Part shown: one piece after another, positions 1-7,766 of the stretch
Numbering within the stretch: the stretch's first letter is position 1
Layout of the letters: the number at the start of each line of letters is the position of its first letter
Source of the DNA: JAKEGN01 sp964465665
Lineage (GTDB): Bacteria > Pseudomonadota > Gammaproteobacteria > Steroidobacterales > Woeseiaceae
DNA: 12,749 nucleotides
Assembly (NCBI GenBank): GCA_964465665.1
Contig: CAYXKM010000158.1
Span: forward strand, 1 to 12,749
Direction: 5' to 3'
The notes under the pieces: generated by a model
The model's database searches: none
What the model saw: the letters and a program-made list of their open reading frames with translations, nothing else
What the model was told of the DNA's origin: nothing
Program-made: the position numbers and the translations under genes

Positions 1-1734
1 CAGCCACAGCTTGAACAGCAAGGGAATGCCATTAAACAGGCTGTCCTCGACGATTGAAATCACGATGACGCCCGCGACCAGAACCAGCAGGTTTGCCGCC
101 GCCGCATACACGGCAGCATTCACCGCCGCGCGATCCGCAGCCGGCAGTGCCCGTATGACTGTGCGCTGGTACCAGCGCCGCAGTACAACGGCAAGCAGAA
201 CCAGCACCGAGAACCCGAGCAGCGCGAAGTTAAAGCTCGGAGTTGCATGCGTCGGCAATTTGCGCAGTGACATGAACGGCAGGCCGTCGAGCACGAAGCC
301 GGTGATGTCGCCGTCGTCATTTTCCTGGAATGCCAGCAGGCGCGGGATGAATCCGGCTATAAGTGCGACATTGGGGTTCAGTTCGCGAAACAGGTTGTCT
401 TCGATTTCGACGTACTGCTTGGCATTTCCGGAGAAGCTGATGACCAATGTATTGTCTTCGGTGGGTGCGACCTGCAGAACGCTTGCCAGGCCGAACGCTT
501 TCTCGATCTTCGAGAAATTGCTGCGCCAGAAACCGTAAGTGCCGGCGTATTTGCCGGCCCTTTCGGCGAAGCCTTCCGGCGGTACCGGCGGCGTCTCATT
601 GCGAGGGAAGTACTCATCGTACAGCGCCGGCGCGAATGAGGTCCGGACGGCGCTGCCGCCGGAGCCGCTGAAAGAGACGAAGTAGGCCAGCCCGTTTTCC
701 CGGTCGATGCCCAGGAACGAATGAAAGTATTGCGTGTCGCCGCCGTGGCCCAGGACACGATATCCGTTGTAGTCGCCTTCGTAGAAACCGAGTCCCATAC
801 CCATCAGGCGATCGTCGTGCGAAAACTGCCGTTTCAGCATTTCGTCGACGGTCTCTGCCTTGAGGATGCGGTTGCCGTCGAGCTCGCCGCCATTGAGGAT
901 CGCTTGCGCAAACCGCAGCATGTCCGTTGCGGTTGCCGACTGCGCGCCGGCGGGCGAAAAACTCGTGATAATTTCAAAGGGCTTCTCGACAAACGCGCCG
1001 GCCTTGAGCGTATAACTCTTCGCCATCTGATCGATGAGCGGCTCCGGCAAGGGTTCGACGAAGCTCGAGTTCTTCATGCCCAGAGGATCGAATACGTTCT
1101 GCTGGATATAGTCTTCGAAGGACAATCCGGAAATATTGGCAACGATCAGCCCGGCCAGTGCTGTGGCGTAATTCGAATAAGCCGTCTGTGCGCCCGGCGT
1201 ATTCACCCGCAAGGGTTGATAACGTTCCATGGCCTCCCCAAGAGGCACGGCCCGCGCCGGGTCATCGATGATCAGGTAACCCAGGCCCCCGTCTTCGAAG
1301 CCGGCGGTATGGGTCATGATGTGGCGCAGTGTGATTGGTTCCCCAAATGCTTCCCTGATCTTGAATGTCTCGAGGTAAATGTTGACGTCGGCATCCAGAT
1401 CCAGCTTGCCCTGCTCGACGAGTTGCATGGCGGCGACCCAGGTGAACAGTTTCGATACCGAGCCCGGACGGAACAACGTCGTATACGGATCGACCGCTTT
1501 TTGCTCCTCGATGTCCTCGAATCCGTAGCCTTTGGCCAGGATCAGTTCGCCATTTCTTGCGATAGCGACAGTACCTGACGGACTGCTGTTGTTCTTCATC
1601 AACGGCCTGACGATACCGTCGACGTACGCTTCGAATTCAGCCGGGTTGTCCAGTCCCGCCGCAATCGCGCCGGAACCCACAGTGATTAATAGAGTGAGAA
1701 AGCTCCCACGCAGCCAGCCAATAAACGTACTCAT
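1..1734 (-). CDS. Exported serine hydrolase, beta-lactamase (class C/PBP) family, with C-terminal membrane helices; 3' end outside window
   Basis: The minus-strand frame is open from the ATG at 1734 to the left edge, 578 codons with no stop, so the C-terminus is missing. Residues 1-25 form a Sec signal peptide ending in an AIAA-type cleavage site. All three motifs of the beta-lactamase/PBP4* fold are visible: S92-V-S-K95 (nucleophile and general base), Y186-S-N188, and H330-G-G332 in place of KTG. A further domain follows to about residue 495, then hydrophobic helices at about 500-519 and 539-560, so the enzyme is probably periplasmic and anchored by its C-terminus. This family includes D-aminopeptidases, carboxypeptidases, esterases and beta-lactamases; the sequence does not settle which. 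A GGGGA about nine bases upstream supports the start. It is divergent from the AraC gene. Confidence 0.92.
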   Translation of the reverse strand, partial: MSTFIGWLRGSFLTLLITVGSGAIAAGLDNPAEFEAYVDGIVRPLMKNNSSPSGTVAIARNGELILAKGYGFEDIEEQKAVDPYTTLFRPGSVSKLFTWVAAMQLVEQGKLDLDADVNIYLETFKIREAFGEPITLRHIMTHTAGFEDGGLGYLIIDDPARAVPLGEAMERYQPLRVNTPGAQTAYSNYATALAGLIVANISGLSFEDYIQQNVFDPLGMKNSSFVEPLPEPLIDQMAKSYTLKAGAFVEKPFEIITSFSPAGAQSATATDMLRFAQAILNGGELDGNRILKAETVDEMLKRQFSHDDRLMGMGLGFYEGDYNGYRVLGHGGDTQYFHSFLGIDRENGLAYFVSFSGSGGSAVRTSFAPALYDEYFPRNETPPVPPEGFAERAGKYAGTYGFWRSNFSKIEKAFGLASVLQVAPTEDNTLVISFSGNAKQYVEIEDNLFRELNPNVALIAGFIPRLLAFQENDDGDITGFVLDGLPFMSLRKLPTHATPSFNFALLGFSVLVLLAVVLRRWYQRTVIRALPAADRAAVNAAVYAAAANLLVLVAGVIVISIVEDSLFNGIPLLFKLWL

Positions 1735-1787
1735 GTGAATTTTTCCCCGTCCCTGCGGTGGGTTGAAGTGCCCTGATCATATCCGCG

Positions 1788-1802
1788 CCGGGCAAATCCC
1801 GG
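1788..1802. repeat. Short perfect inverted repeat in the divergent intergenic region
   Basis: CCGGG and CCCGG flank a 5-base CAAAT centre, between the serine hydrolase and AraC starts. It could be a regulator half-site pair or a small hairpin in the hydrolase leader. A 5-bp stem in GC-rich DNA can arise by chance, so confidence is low. Confidence 0.3.
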
Positions 1803-1847
1803 TTATGCCAATACGCCAACATAATGTGCAGAGTCGGCAGAATTCCC

Positions 1848-1853
1848 TATAAT
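1848..1853 (+). promoter_or_regulatory. Candidate -10 box of the AraC-family gene
   Basis: A perfect TATAAT lies here, with TGTGCA (three of six matches to TTGACA) 17 bases upstream at 1825-1830. If used, transcription would begin near 1860. That excludes the upstream in-frame ATG at 1852, which overlaps this box, and favours the ATG at 1906 (or 1867) as translation start. The -35 is weak, so an activator may be needed. Nothing else in 1735-1905 could be assigned. Confidence 0.4.
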
Positions 1854-1905
1854 GCCGGTGCCGTTAATGGCGCAGCCGGCAGTATGGCATCTCGGGATAC
1901 TCTGC

Positions 1906-2949
1906 ATGATCTACGGCGATGAATTCTGTGTTGAAATTGCCGGTCAATTCGATCCGGACGAGCTGTCGCCGGCCGCACTCAGCGCATTGTTCAAGAACGC
2001 GATGCGCGTTACCAAATTCAATTCCACTCCTGATCACAATTTCATTCACGATCTGGCAATTGCCGGATTCGAAGGCCCGCTGTGCTACAGGATCGACCAG
2101 GACTGCATGATCGAAATCAACGACGCGTTCCTGAAGACGCCGATCGCCATCAGCAACCAGGTCGCCGACATCATCAGCTTCCAGTTTGTCTCCACCGTCA
2201 AGCGTTCGGAATTTCTCGGCAAGCGCAAGAATGTTCACGATCTCGGCCCGGCACTGATTGTTTCCGCGGTGCCGAGAAAGGAAACGACCTACAGAATGCC
2301 GAAGAGCAACGTGCAGATTCAGCATGTCGCCGTGCACACGACCTTGTCGAACCTGCTGAACAGGATGGGGGAATCGAGGGAAGCGTATCCCGGTTGGCTG
2401 CTCGAGATTCTCGATGGGGCGCAGAAAAAGCCCATGCAACGGGTATTCTTTCTCGAGGACGTGCACCGCGATGCGATCTGGTCCTGCTTCCATCTGCCGG
2501 TATCCGGAACACTGCTTGGAAACTGGATGTCCGCCAAGTTCGACGAACTGTTGTGCATCGGTCTGCAGATACTCAAGAACAGCCAGAACCTGAAAGATCA
2601 TGATCCGCTGGATCTCGATTTGCCGCATGGCGAGAAAATCCGGCGCGCCCGTGCGATTCTCAGCATGGAGTACGCCAAGCCGCCGCCGCTGACTGCTCTT
2701 GCTCAGCAACTCGGGATTTCCGAGACACGGCTGAAGAGCGGATTCAAATCCATGAACGGAATCACGGTAATGCAGTACTGCATAAACAAGCGCATTGAAG
2801 CGGCCCGGCTGCTCCTGAAGGAGAACCGCCATTCGATATCGGAGATCGGCGATATCGTCGGTTACGAGGACCACTCCGCTTTCTCCCGGGCGTTTCGCCG
2901 CCATTGCGGGTACACGCCGAAGGAGTGGCGTCGCTCCCGCGGCAATTGA
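1906..2949 (+). CDS. AraC-family transcriptional regulator
   Basis: This 347-residue protein has an N-terminal region of about 240 residues that I cannot assign to a named ligand-binding domain, then a typical AraC double helix-turn-helix at about residues 245-345. The first helix-turn-helix contains LTALAQQLGISETRLKSGF from residue 262. The second begins near I311 (ISEIGDIVGYEDHSAF) and ends in the family signature GYTPKEWR. The layout resembles siderophore-type regulators such as PchR and YbtA, which control TonB-dependent receptors. This is resemblance only. In-frame ATGs also exist at 1852 and 1867; I prefer 1906 because a TATAAT at 1848-1853 overlaps the first. The receptor gene begins 217 bp downstream on the same strand, making it the obvious candidate target. 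The ligand is unknown. Confidence 0.92.
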   Translation: MIYGDEFCVEIAGQFDPDELSPAALSALFKNAMRVTKFNSTPDHNFIHDLAIAGFEGPLCYRIDQDCMIEINDAFLKTPIAISNQVADIISFQFVSTVKRSEFLGKRKNVHDLGPALIVSAVPRKETTYRMPKSNVQIQHVAVHTTLSNLLNRMGESREAYPGWLLEILDGAQKKPMQRVFFLEDVHRDAIWSCFHLPVSGTLLGNWMSAKFDELLCIGLQILKNSQNLKDHDPLDLDLPHGEKIRRARAILSMEYAKPPPLTALAQQLGISETRLKSGFKSMNGITVMQYCINKRIEAARLLLKENRHSISEIGDIVGYEDHSAFSRAFRRHCGYTPKEWRRSRGN

Positions 2950-3166
2950 TGCCGTTGTTGCCCGGTATCGCCGGAGTGCAGCACGTACGCCGGGCCGCCC
3001 CGACGCCAGTCGCTCCCGCCACTGGCCCCACCGTATCTGCACACTAAATGGCCGAATCAGACTAATAGGTTTTCCGCCGGTCCTTTTACCATTGGCTACG
3101 CTGATTGAGCGCGGGGGGTCTGTGCCAAACAGGGTTGGGTCAACAGAAAACAGGTAAAGGTCAGCC
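2950..3166 (+). promoter_or_regulatory. AraC-to-receptor intergenic region, candidate control region of the TonB receptor
   Basis: This 217-bp noncoding stretch holds several short signals but no convincing sigma-70 promoter. GCCAGT (3005-3010) and ACTGGC (3021-3026) form a 6-bp inverted repeat with a 10-base loop and no T-run, so it is not a clear terminator. AACAG occurs three times close to the start codon (3128-3132, 3142-3146, 3149-3153), and GTTG-GGT-CAAC forms a small palindrome at 3134-3144. These are possible operator elements for the adjacent AraC protein. The ribosome binding site GGTAAAGG (3153-3160) sits six bases before the receptor ATG. Confidence 0.35.
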
Positions 3167-5476
3167 ATGCATTATTCGAAAGCGTGTATAGCAGCAACTG
3201 TGAGCCTCATCTTTGCAACAACCGGCGGTGTCTCGGCGCAAGAGACGACACCGGCCGCTGCAGCAGACGCCGTTGCTATCGAAGAGATCATCGTCACCGC
3301 ACAGAAGCGCGAGCAGGCTTTGGCGGAAATTCCAATGTCGATCACGGTTCTCGATGGCGAAATGCTCGCGACACAGCAAGCCGACAATTTTCAGGACCTG
3401 GTAGCACTGGTGCCGGGCCTGAATATCAGCAGTGCAACGGCCGGGGTAACGCGGCTTACGCTGCGGGGCATCAACACCGGCGGTGTCGCATCGACCGTCG
3501 GCGTGTACGTCGGTGACGTGCCATTCGGATCGAGCACCGGCCTCGCCAATGGCGCCATCCTTTCCGGTGACTTCGATATGTTCGACCTGCAGAGAGTTGA
3601 GGTGCTGCGAGGCCCGCAGGGAACCCTGTACGGCGCAAGTTCTCTCGGCGGCGTATTGAAGTACGTACCCACACCTGCCAATACGGAGAAGTTTGAGGGG
3701 AAGTTACTGGCGTCTGCAGAGAGCGCTGAGAACGCTGACACGGGATACGCAATCACCGGCGCGGTCAATATTCCGCTCGGTGACCAGTTCGCCATCCGCG
3801 CCAGCGGTTTTTATCGCGAAGACCAGGGCTACATCGATTCAATCGGCAACAACCCGATACCCACGCTGACGGACCCGAATGTCAATGTGCTCGAAGGCAC
3901 GCTGGTCGAGGACGGCATCAACTGGCTGGACACCTACGGCGGGCGCTTCCAGGCCCTGTACCAACCGAGTGACAGGTTTTCGATCAACCTGATGGCACTG
4001 ATGCAGGACATCAACAGCGGAGCGCCCAACACCGTCGACGCGGACCCGGCCACTCTCGAATCCGTGAACAGCAAACCTGTTCAGTCGCGGTACCAGGAGC
4101 AGTTCACCGACATCGCGTATCGGGTCTACAGCGCTACTCTGGATTGGGATTTCGGTGGGGCCAGCCTGCAATCCGTGACCGGCTATGGCACGTTTGAACA
4201 GGATTTCCAGGTCGACGCCGCCATCGCGGCCAGCCTGACCGGAGGACTTCCGTTGTCGTCGTTGCTGACGTTCCTGTTTGACGACCCCAATACACCGGAA
4301 ATCGCCCCGCTCCTCAGCTCGATCCTGCCGCAAATAACCAGTACCGACAAATGGACGCAGGAGTTTCGCCTGTTGTCGCCCGACAGCGATACCTTCGAGT
4401 GGCTGATCGGTGCCTATTACACAGACGAGGACTCTCTGATCGACCAGACCATACTGGCGGTTGAGCCGGGTACGCAAAACCTGGTTGCGGGCTTTCCGGC
4501 GCTGGCCATCGCCAATGTCTCGTCGAACTACGAAGAGATCGCAGTCTTTGCCAACGCCACATGGTACGTCACGGATAAATTTGAATTGTCCTTTGGTGCG
4601 CGCCAGAGCGAGAACGACCAGTCGGCGGTACAGAATACCGACGGCCCGCTGGCCGGCGGTTCACTGCTTACGATCAACGGGTCCTCGTCCGAGTCTCCGT
4701 TTACCTGGTCCTTCTCACCGCGCTATGAGTTCACTGACAACACTTCGGCTTACCTGCGCGTCGCGACCGGCTTTCGCCCGGGTGGTCCGAACATACTGCC
4801 GCCGGGCGCACCGCCTGGCACGCCCTCGTCCTATGATTCGGACAGCCTGACCAGTTACGAACTCGGATTGAAAACCGAGAGCTCCGGCGGCCTCTTTGCT
4901 GTAGATGTCGCAACCTATTATCTCGACTGGGACGATATTCAGTTGTTCGCAACCGTGAATGGTTTCGGCGTCAACGCAAACGGCGGCACGGCGGTGAGCA
5001 AGGGTTTTGAATTTACAGCGAGTCTGTTTCCGGCCGACGGCTTTACGGTGTCTTTCAACGGCGCATACACGGATGCTTACCTTACAGAGGACACCGAAAT
5101 CGGCGGGCTGGACGGCGATCCGCTGACCGCTGTTCCGGAATGGGGTTTTGGACTTTCCGCGGACTACGAATGGGCGGTCAGGGGAGATTCAACGGCTTAT
5201 GTCGGCGGCACTCTCGGTTACACCGGTGACCGGCCGTATGATTTTGACGCAAGGGAGTCCGACGGCAGCCTTAGCGATGTCGACAATTATACGACCCTGA
5301 ACCTTCGTCTGGGCCTCATGACCGGGCGATGGCATTTCGAAGCCTACGGCAAGAATGTGACCGATGAGACGGGCATCACGTCCGTGGGTACAGCGAATAC
5401 GCCGGCCACCGGCCTTGTCGATCTCGGCATCATCCGGCCGAGGATCTACGGTCTGTCCGTCGGCGCGAGTTTCTGA
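3167..5476 (+). CDS. TonB-dependent outer-membrane receptor
   Basis: This 769-residue protein has the full receptor architecture. A signal peptide of residues 1-24 ends VSA|Q. A TonB-box-like segment E39-EIIVTA45 follows, then the plug domain (about 50-165) with the signature VEVLRGPQGTLYGASSLGG. A long 22-strand-type beta-barrel runs to a terminal phenylalanine, the usual outer-membrane assembly signal. Such receptors import iron chelates, vitamin B12, glycans or peptides using TonB-ExbBD energy. The form 'iron complex receptor' is typical of gammaproteobacteria and sphingomonads, but the substrate cannot be read from sequence. GGTAAAGG six bases upstream supports the start. An AraC regulator lies directly upstream and a DUF819 membrane protein 105 bp downstream, consistent with a regulated uptake unit. 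No tonB or exbBD genes are present here. Confidence 0.95.
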   Translation: MHYSKACIAATVSLIFATTGGVSAQETTPAAAADAVAIEEIIVTAQKREQALAEIPMSITVLDGEMLATQQADNFQDLVALVPGLNISSATAGVTRLTLRGINTGGVASTVGVYVGDVPFGSSTGLANGAILSGDFDMFDLQRVEVLRGPQGTLYGASSLGGVLKYVPTPANTEKFEGKLLASAESAENADTGYAITGAVNIPLGDQFAIRASGFYREDQGYIDSIGNNPIPTLTDPNVNVLEGTLVEDGINWLDTYGGRFQALYQPSDRFSINLMALMQDINSGAPNTVDADPATLESVNSKPVQSRYQEQFTDIAYRVYSATLDWDFGGASLQSVTGYGTFEQDFQVDAAIAASLTGGLPLSSLLTFLFDDPNTPEIAPLLSSILPQITSTDKWTQEFRLLSPDSDTFEWLIGAYYTDEDSLIDQTILAVEPGTQNLVAGFPALAIANVSSNYEEIAVFANATWYVTDKFELSFGARQSENDQSAVQNTDGPLAGGSLLTINGSSSESPFTWSFSPRYEFTDNTSAYLRVATGFRPGGPNILPPGAPPGTPSSYDSDSLTSYELGLKTESSGGLFAVDVATYYLDWDDIQLFATVNGFGVNANGGTAVSKGFEFTASLFPADGFTVSFNGAYTDAYLTEDTEIGGLDGDPLTAVPEWGFGLSADYEWAVRGDSTAYVGGTLGYTGDRPYDFDARESDGSLSDVDNYTTLNLRLGLMTGRWHFEAYGKNVTDETGITSVGTANTPATGLVDLGIIRPRIYGLSVGASF

Positions 5477-5488
5477 GCTGGCACCAAC

Positions 5489-5543
5489 AGAGGGTCAGAC
5501 CAACTTTTCCAGCCAGGTAGAGAAAAATCGGTCTGATCCCTCT
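5489..5543. repeat. 55-bp imperfect palindromic element (REP/MITE-like)
   Basis: The outer arms AGAGGGTCAGACC (5489-5501) and GGTCTGATCCCTCT (5530-5543) are complementary apart from one extra A. The interior (cttttcc against gagaaaaa) extends the pairing imperfectly, so the transcript could fold into a long hairpin. It begins 12 bp after the receptor stop and ends 38 bp before the DUF819 ATG. GGGTCAGA-type termini are, from memory, seen in small intergenic palindromes of gammaproteobacteria linked to REP-associated transposases. No transposase or target-site duplication is visible. It could be a nonautonomous repeat, an mRNA stabiliser or an attenuator; it lacks the T-run of an intrinsic terminator. 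Confidence 0.6.
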
Positions 5544-5581
5544 TGCTGCAATTCGGCGGCAAATGTGACTATGCATTAGCC

Positions 5582-6730
5582 ATGTCACTCATAAGTTCAG
5601 ATCAGACCTTTGCATTGAGCGCGGTAATCATGGTCATCGTGGCTTTCGGATTGTGGGCGGAAGGCCGTTCATGGGGGCAGAAGCTCGGCGGGCCATTGCT
5701 GTTGCTGGCCATTTCCATGGCCGCTGCAAATGCTGGACTGATTCCGCACAAAGCAGCCGTGTACGACGGTGTCGCAGGCCTCCTCGTGCCCATGGCCATT
5801 CCGTTGCTGTTGATGCGCGCGGATTTCAGGACCATTTTCGCCGAATCCGGCCCGATGTTACTCGCGTTCGTTCTGGCCGCCGGGGCAACTGTTGCGGGCT
5901 GCCTGGTGGGTGCATGGGTAATCGACATGGGACCGCTGGAAGCCGAGATTGCGGGTACCGTGACCGCAAGCTACATCGGCGGTTCGATGAACTTCGTTGC
6001 GACGGCCGAAGCCGTCGGAATCAGGGATTCGTCCATCTATGTCGCCGGACTGTCGGCCGATGCGGTCGGTGCCGTCTTTTTCCTGATCGTGTTGATGCTG
6101 ATGCCGGCCGTCCGCTTCGTGCGCAATGCCTTGCCATCGAGGTTCATCGGCCAGGAAGTAGGCACAGCGCCGGCCGCTGCGGCTGAACCGTTCTCGCGGG
6201 AGAGCAAAGCGTTCAATCTTTCTCAGGTTGCCAACGGGCTGGCCGTGAGTCTTGTTGTCTGTGCGATCAGTGCTGCGCTCACGACCCTGCTGAACCTCGA
6301 TTCGCTTTTCATTCTGCTGGTGACAGTCCTGTCCCTGGTCGTCGCCAATTTCGCGAAAACAGTTGTGGCCCATGTTTCCTCGGAATTCGGTCTTGGCACC
6401 TTGTTCATGTACATATTCTTTGCCTGCATTGGTGCTGGTGCCGATCTCGGTGTAGTGCTCGGCGCGGCCTTGCCGATCCTTCTTTTCATCATCGTGATGG
6501 TGCTGGTGCATCTGTGCGTGCTGGTCGTTGTCGGCAGGCTGTTGAAGCTGGATCTGGCCGAAGTCATGATCGCTTCGAATGCCTGCATACTTGGCCCTGC
6601 GACAGCCGCGGCCCTGGCGGCCAGCAAAGGCTGGCAACCCCTGATCGCGCCGGGAATCCTGGTCGGCCTGTTCGGCTATGCCGTTGCGACTTTCATCGGT
6701 GTCGCACTGACCGCATTGCTCAAAATGTAG
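5582..6730 (+). CDS. DUF819-type polytopic inner-membrane protein, putative transporter
   Basis: This 382-residue protein is very hydrophobic, with roughly ten or more membrane segments and one polar loop at about residues 185-220. Two similar glycine-rich motifs occur in the two halves: Y131-IGGSMNF with N137, and N333-ACILGPATAAA. This fits an inverted-repeat carrier with broken helices, as in CPA/AT-type transporters. The overall pattern matches DUF819 (YjcL-like) proteins, whose substrate is not established to my knowledge. The frame extends upstream to a TTG at 5543, which lies at the edge of the palindromic element; I chose the ATG at 5582 because the hydrophobic protein starts naturally there. 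No good Shine-Dalgarno precedes it. Position behind the receptor suggests it carries the imported or processed solute; that is inference. Confidence 0.83.
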   Translation: MSLISSDQTFALSAVIMVIVAFGLWAEGRSWGQKLGGPLLLLAISMAAANAGLIPHKAAVYDGVAGLLVPMAIPLLLMRADFRTIFAESGPMLLAFVLAAGATVAGCLVGAWVIDMGPLEAEIAGTVTASYIGGSMNFVATAEAVGIRDSSIYVAGLSADAVGAVFFLIVLMLMPAVRFVRNALPSRFIGQEVGTAPAAAAEPFSRESKAFNLSQVANGLAVSLVVCAISAALTTLLNLDSLFILLVTVLSLVVANFAKTVVAHVSSEFGLGTLFMYIFFACIGAGADLGVVLGAALPILLFIIVMVLVHLCVLVVVGRLLKLDLAEVMIASNACILGPATAAALAASKGWQPLIAPGILVGLFGYAVATFIGVALTALLKM

Positions 6731-6809
6731 GATTGGCGATGGCACCTTGCTGGGCCATGTTTCATGCGGTCCGGGGCTAACCTTGTGTTATTGGAATGGA
6801 AGGCATGAA

Positions 6810-7736
6810 ATGCGCGTCGCCCTGATAGGTGGAACCGGATTCGTTGGCCGATACCTGGTCGATGCCTTGCGCGCCAGCGGTCGGGAGCTTTCCTTGTTGG
6901 TACGGCCCGGCAGCGAAGCGAAGCTGATGTCGCCGGGTGATTGCAGCATCGTTAATGGCGATCTCGGTTCGCGCGATGCAATCGCTCGCACGCTCGATGG
7001 CTGCGATGCAGTGGTCTATAATGTTGGAATTCTGCGCGAGTTCCCGCGACGCGGTATCACGTTTGAAGCGCTGCAATATGACGGGCTGGTTCAAGTCGTC
7101 AACGCTGCACGCAAGTGCCAGCTCTCGCGACTTCTGTTGATGAGTGCCAACGGTGTATTTGCAAACGGTACCCCCTACCAACAAAGCAAGTACCGTGCCG
7201 ATCAATTCGCTAGGAACAGCGGGCTTGACGTAACCGTATTTCGTCCGTCGGTGATTTTCGGCGACCCGCGCGGAGCCATGGAATTTACGACGCAACTTTA
7301 ACGCGAGATGATCAAGCCACCCCTTCCGGCGCTCGGCTTCTTTTCCGGATGGAATCCCGGACGAGGGAAGGTCCTAATGTCACCGGTGCACGTCGAGGAC
7401 GTTGCCTTGGCTTTCGACAGAGCACTCGATGATGCATCGACGATCAGCAAAACGCTTTCCCTCGGTGGTCCGGAAACACTGTCCTGGACGGAGATGCTGA
7501 CGCGCATTGCCGCGAGTGTAGGGCGGCGGAAATGGATTATCCCCATGCCGCTGGGCGTCATGCAGCTGGTGGCGGCAACGCTCGACTGGCTGCCGTTCTT
7601 TCCGGTGACGCGCGATCAGTTGACCATGCTCGCAACCGGAAACACGTGCGATGCATCCGAGCTCGAAGCCCTGATCGGCGCACGGCCGCGCAGCTTTACC
7701 AATGAGAACCTCGCATATCTCGGACGGAAGCAATAA
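6810..7736 (+). pseudogene. NDUFA9-like atypical SDR (NAD(P)-binding epimerase/dehydratase family), split by an in-frame TAA
   Basis: A 309-codon unit reads in one frame from the ATG at 6810 to the TAA ending at 7736, broken only by TAA at 7299-7301. The first part (163 residues) has the Rossmann motif G7-G-T-G10-F-V-G13 and the SDR pair Y123-QQS-K127. The second part, from ATG 7308, has the substrate-side region, including MSPVHVEDVA and a hydrophobic stretch near PLGVMQLVAATLDWLPFF. Combined length and motif order match bacterial 'complex I NDUFA9 subunit family' proteins of about 310 residues. GGAAGG (6798-6803), six bases before the ATG, supports the start. The two codons between stop and next ATG stay in frame, so a single substitution explains the break. 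Alternatives are a sequencing error, readthrough or reinitiation at 7308, though no strong ribosome site precedes it. Confidence 0.75.
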
Positions 7737-7766
7737 CTTCGATAGCTCGCGCACAGACGTGGGATC

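Noticed and set aside
721..1578. 285-residue plus-strand open frame
   Set aside because: It is antisense to the serine hydrolase, whose catalytic motifs are intact, and shows no protein-like pattern.
3005..3026. Possible terminator hairpin GCCAGT/ACTGGC after the AraC gene
   Set aside because: The stem is 6 bp with a 10-base loop and no T-run, so it does not meet the pattern of an intrinsic terminator.
1864..3168. 434-residue open frame on the minus strand opposite the AraC gene
   Set aside because: It lies antisense to a gene with a clear helix-turn-helix domain, its translation has no recognisable motif, and GC-rich codon bias commonly leaves such frames open.
5858..6745. 295-residue minus-strand open frame
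   Set aside because: It is the complement of the hydrophobic DUF819 gene; the polar, His/Gln-rich translation is what reversed membrane codons produce.
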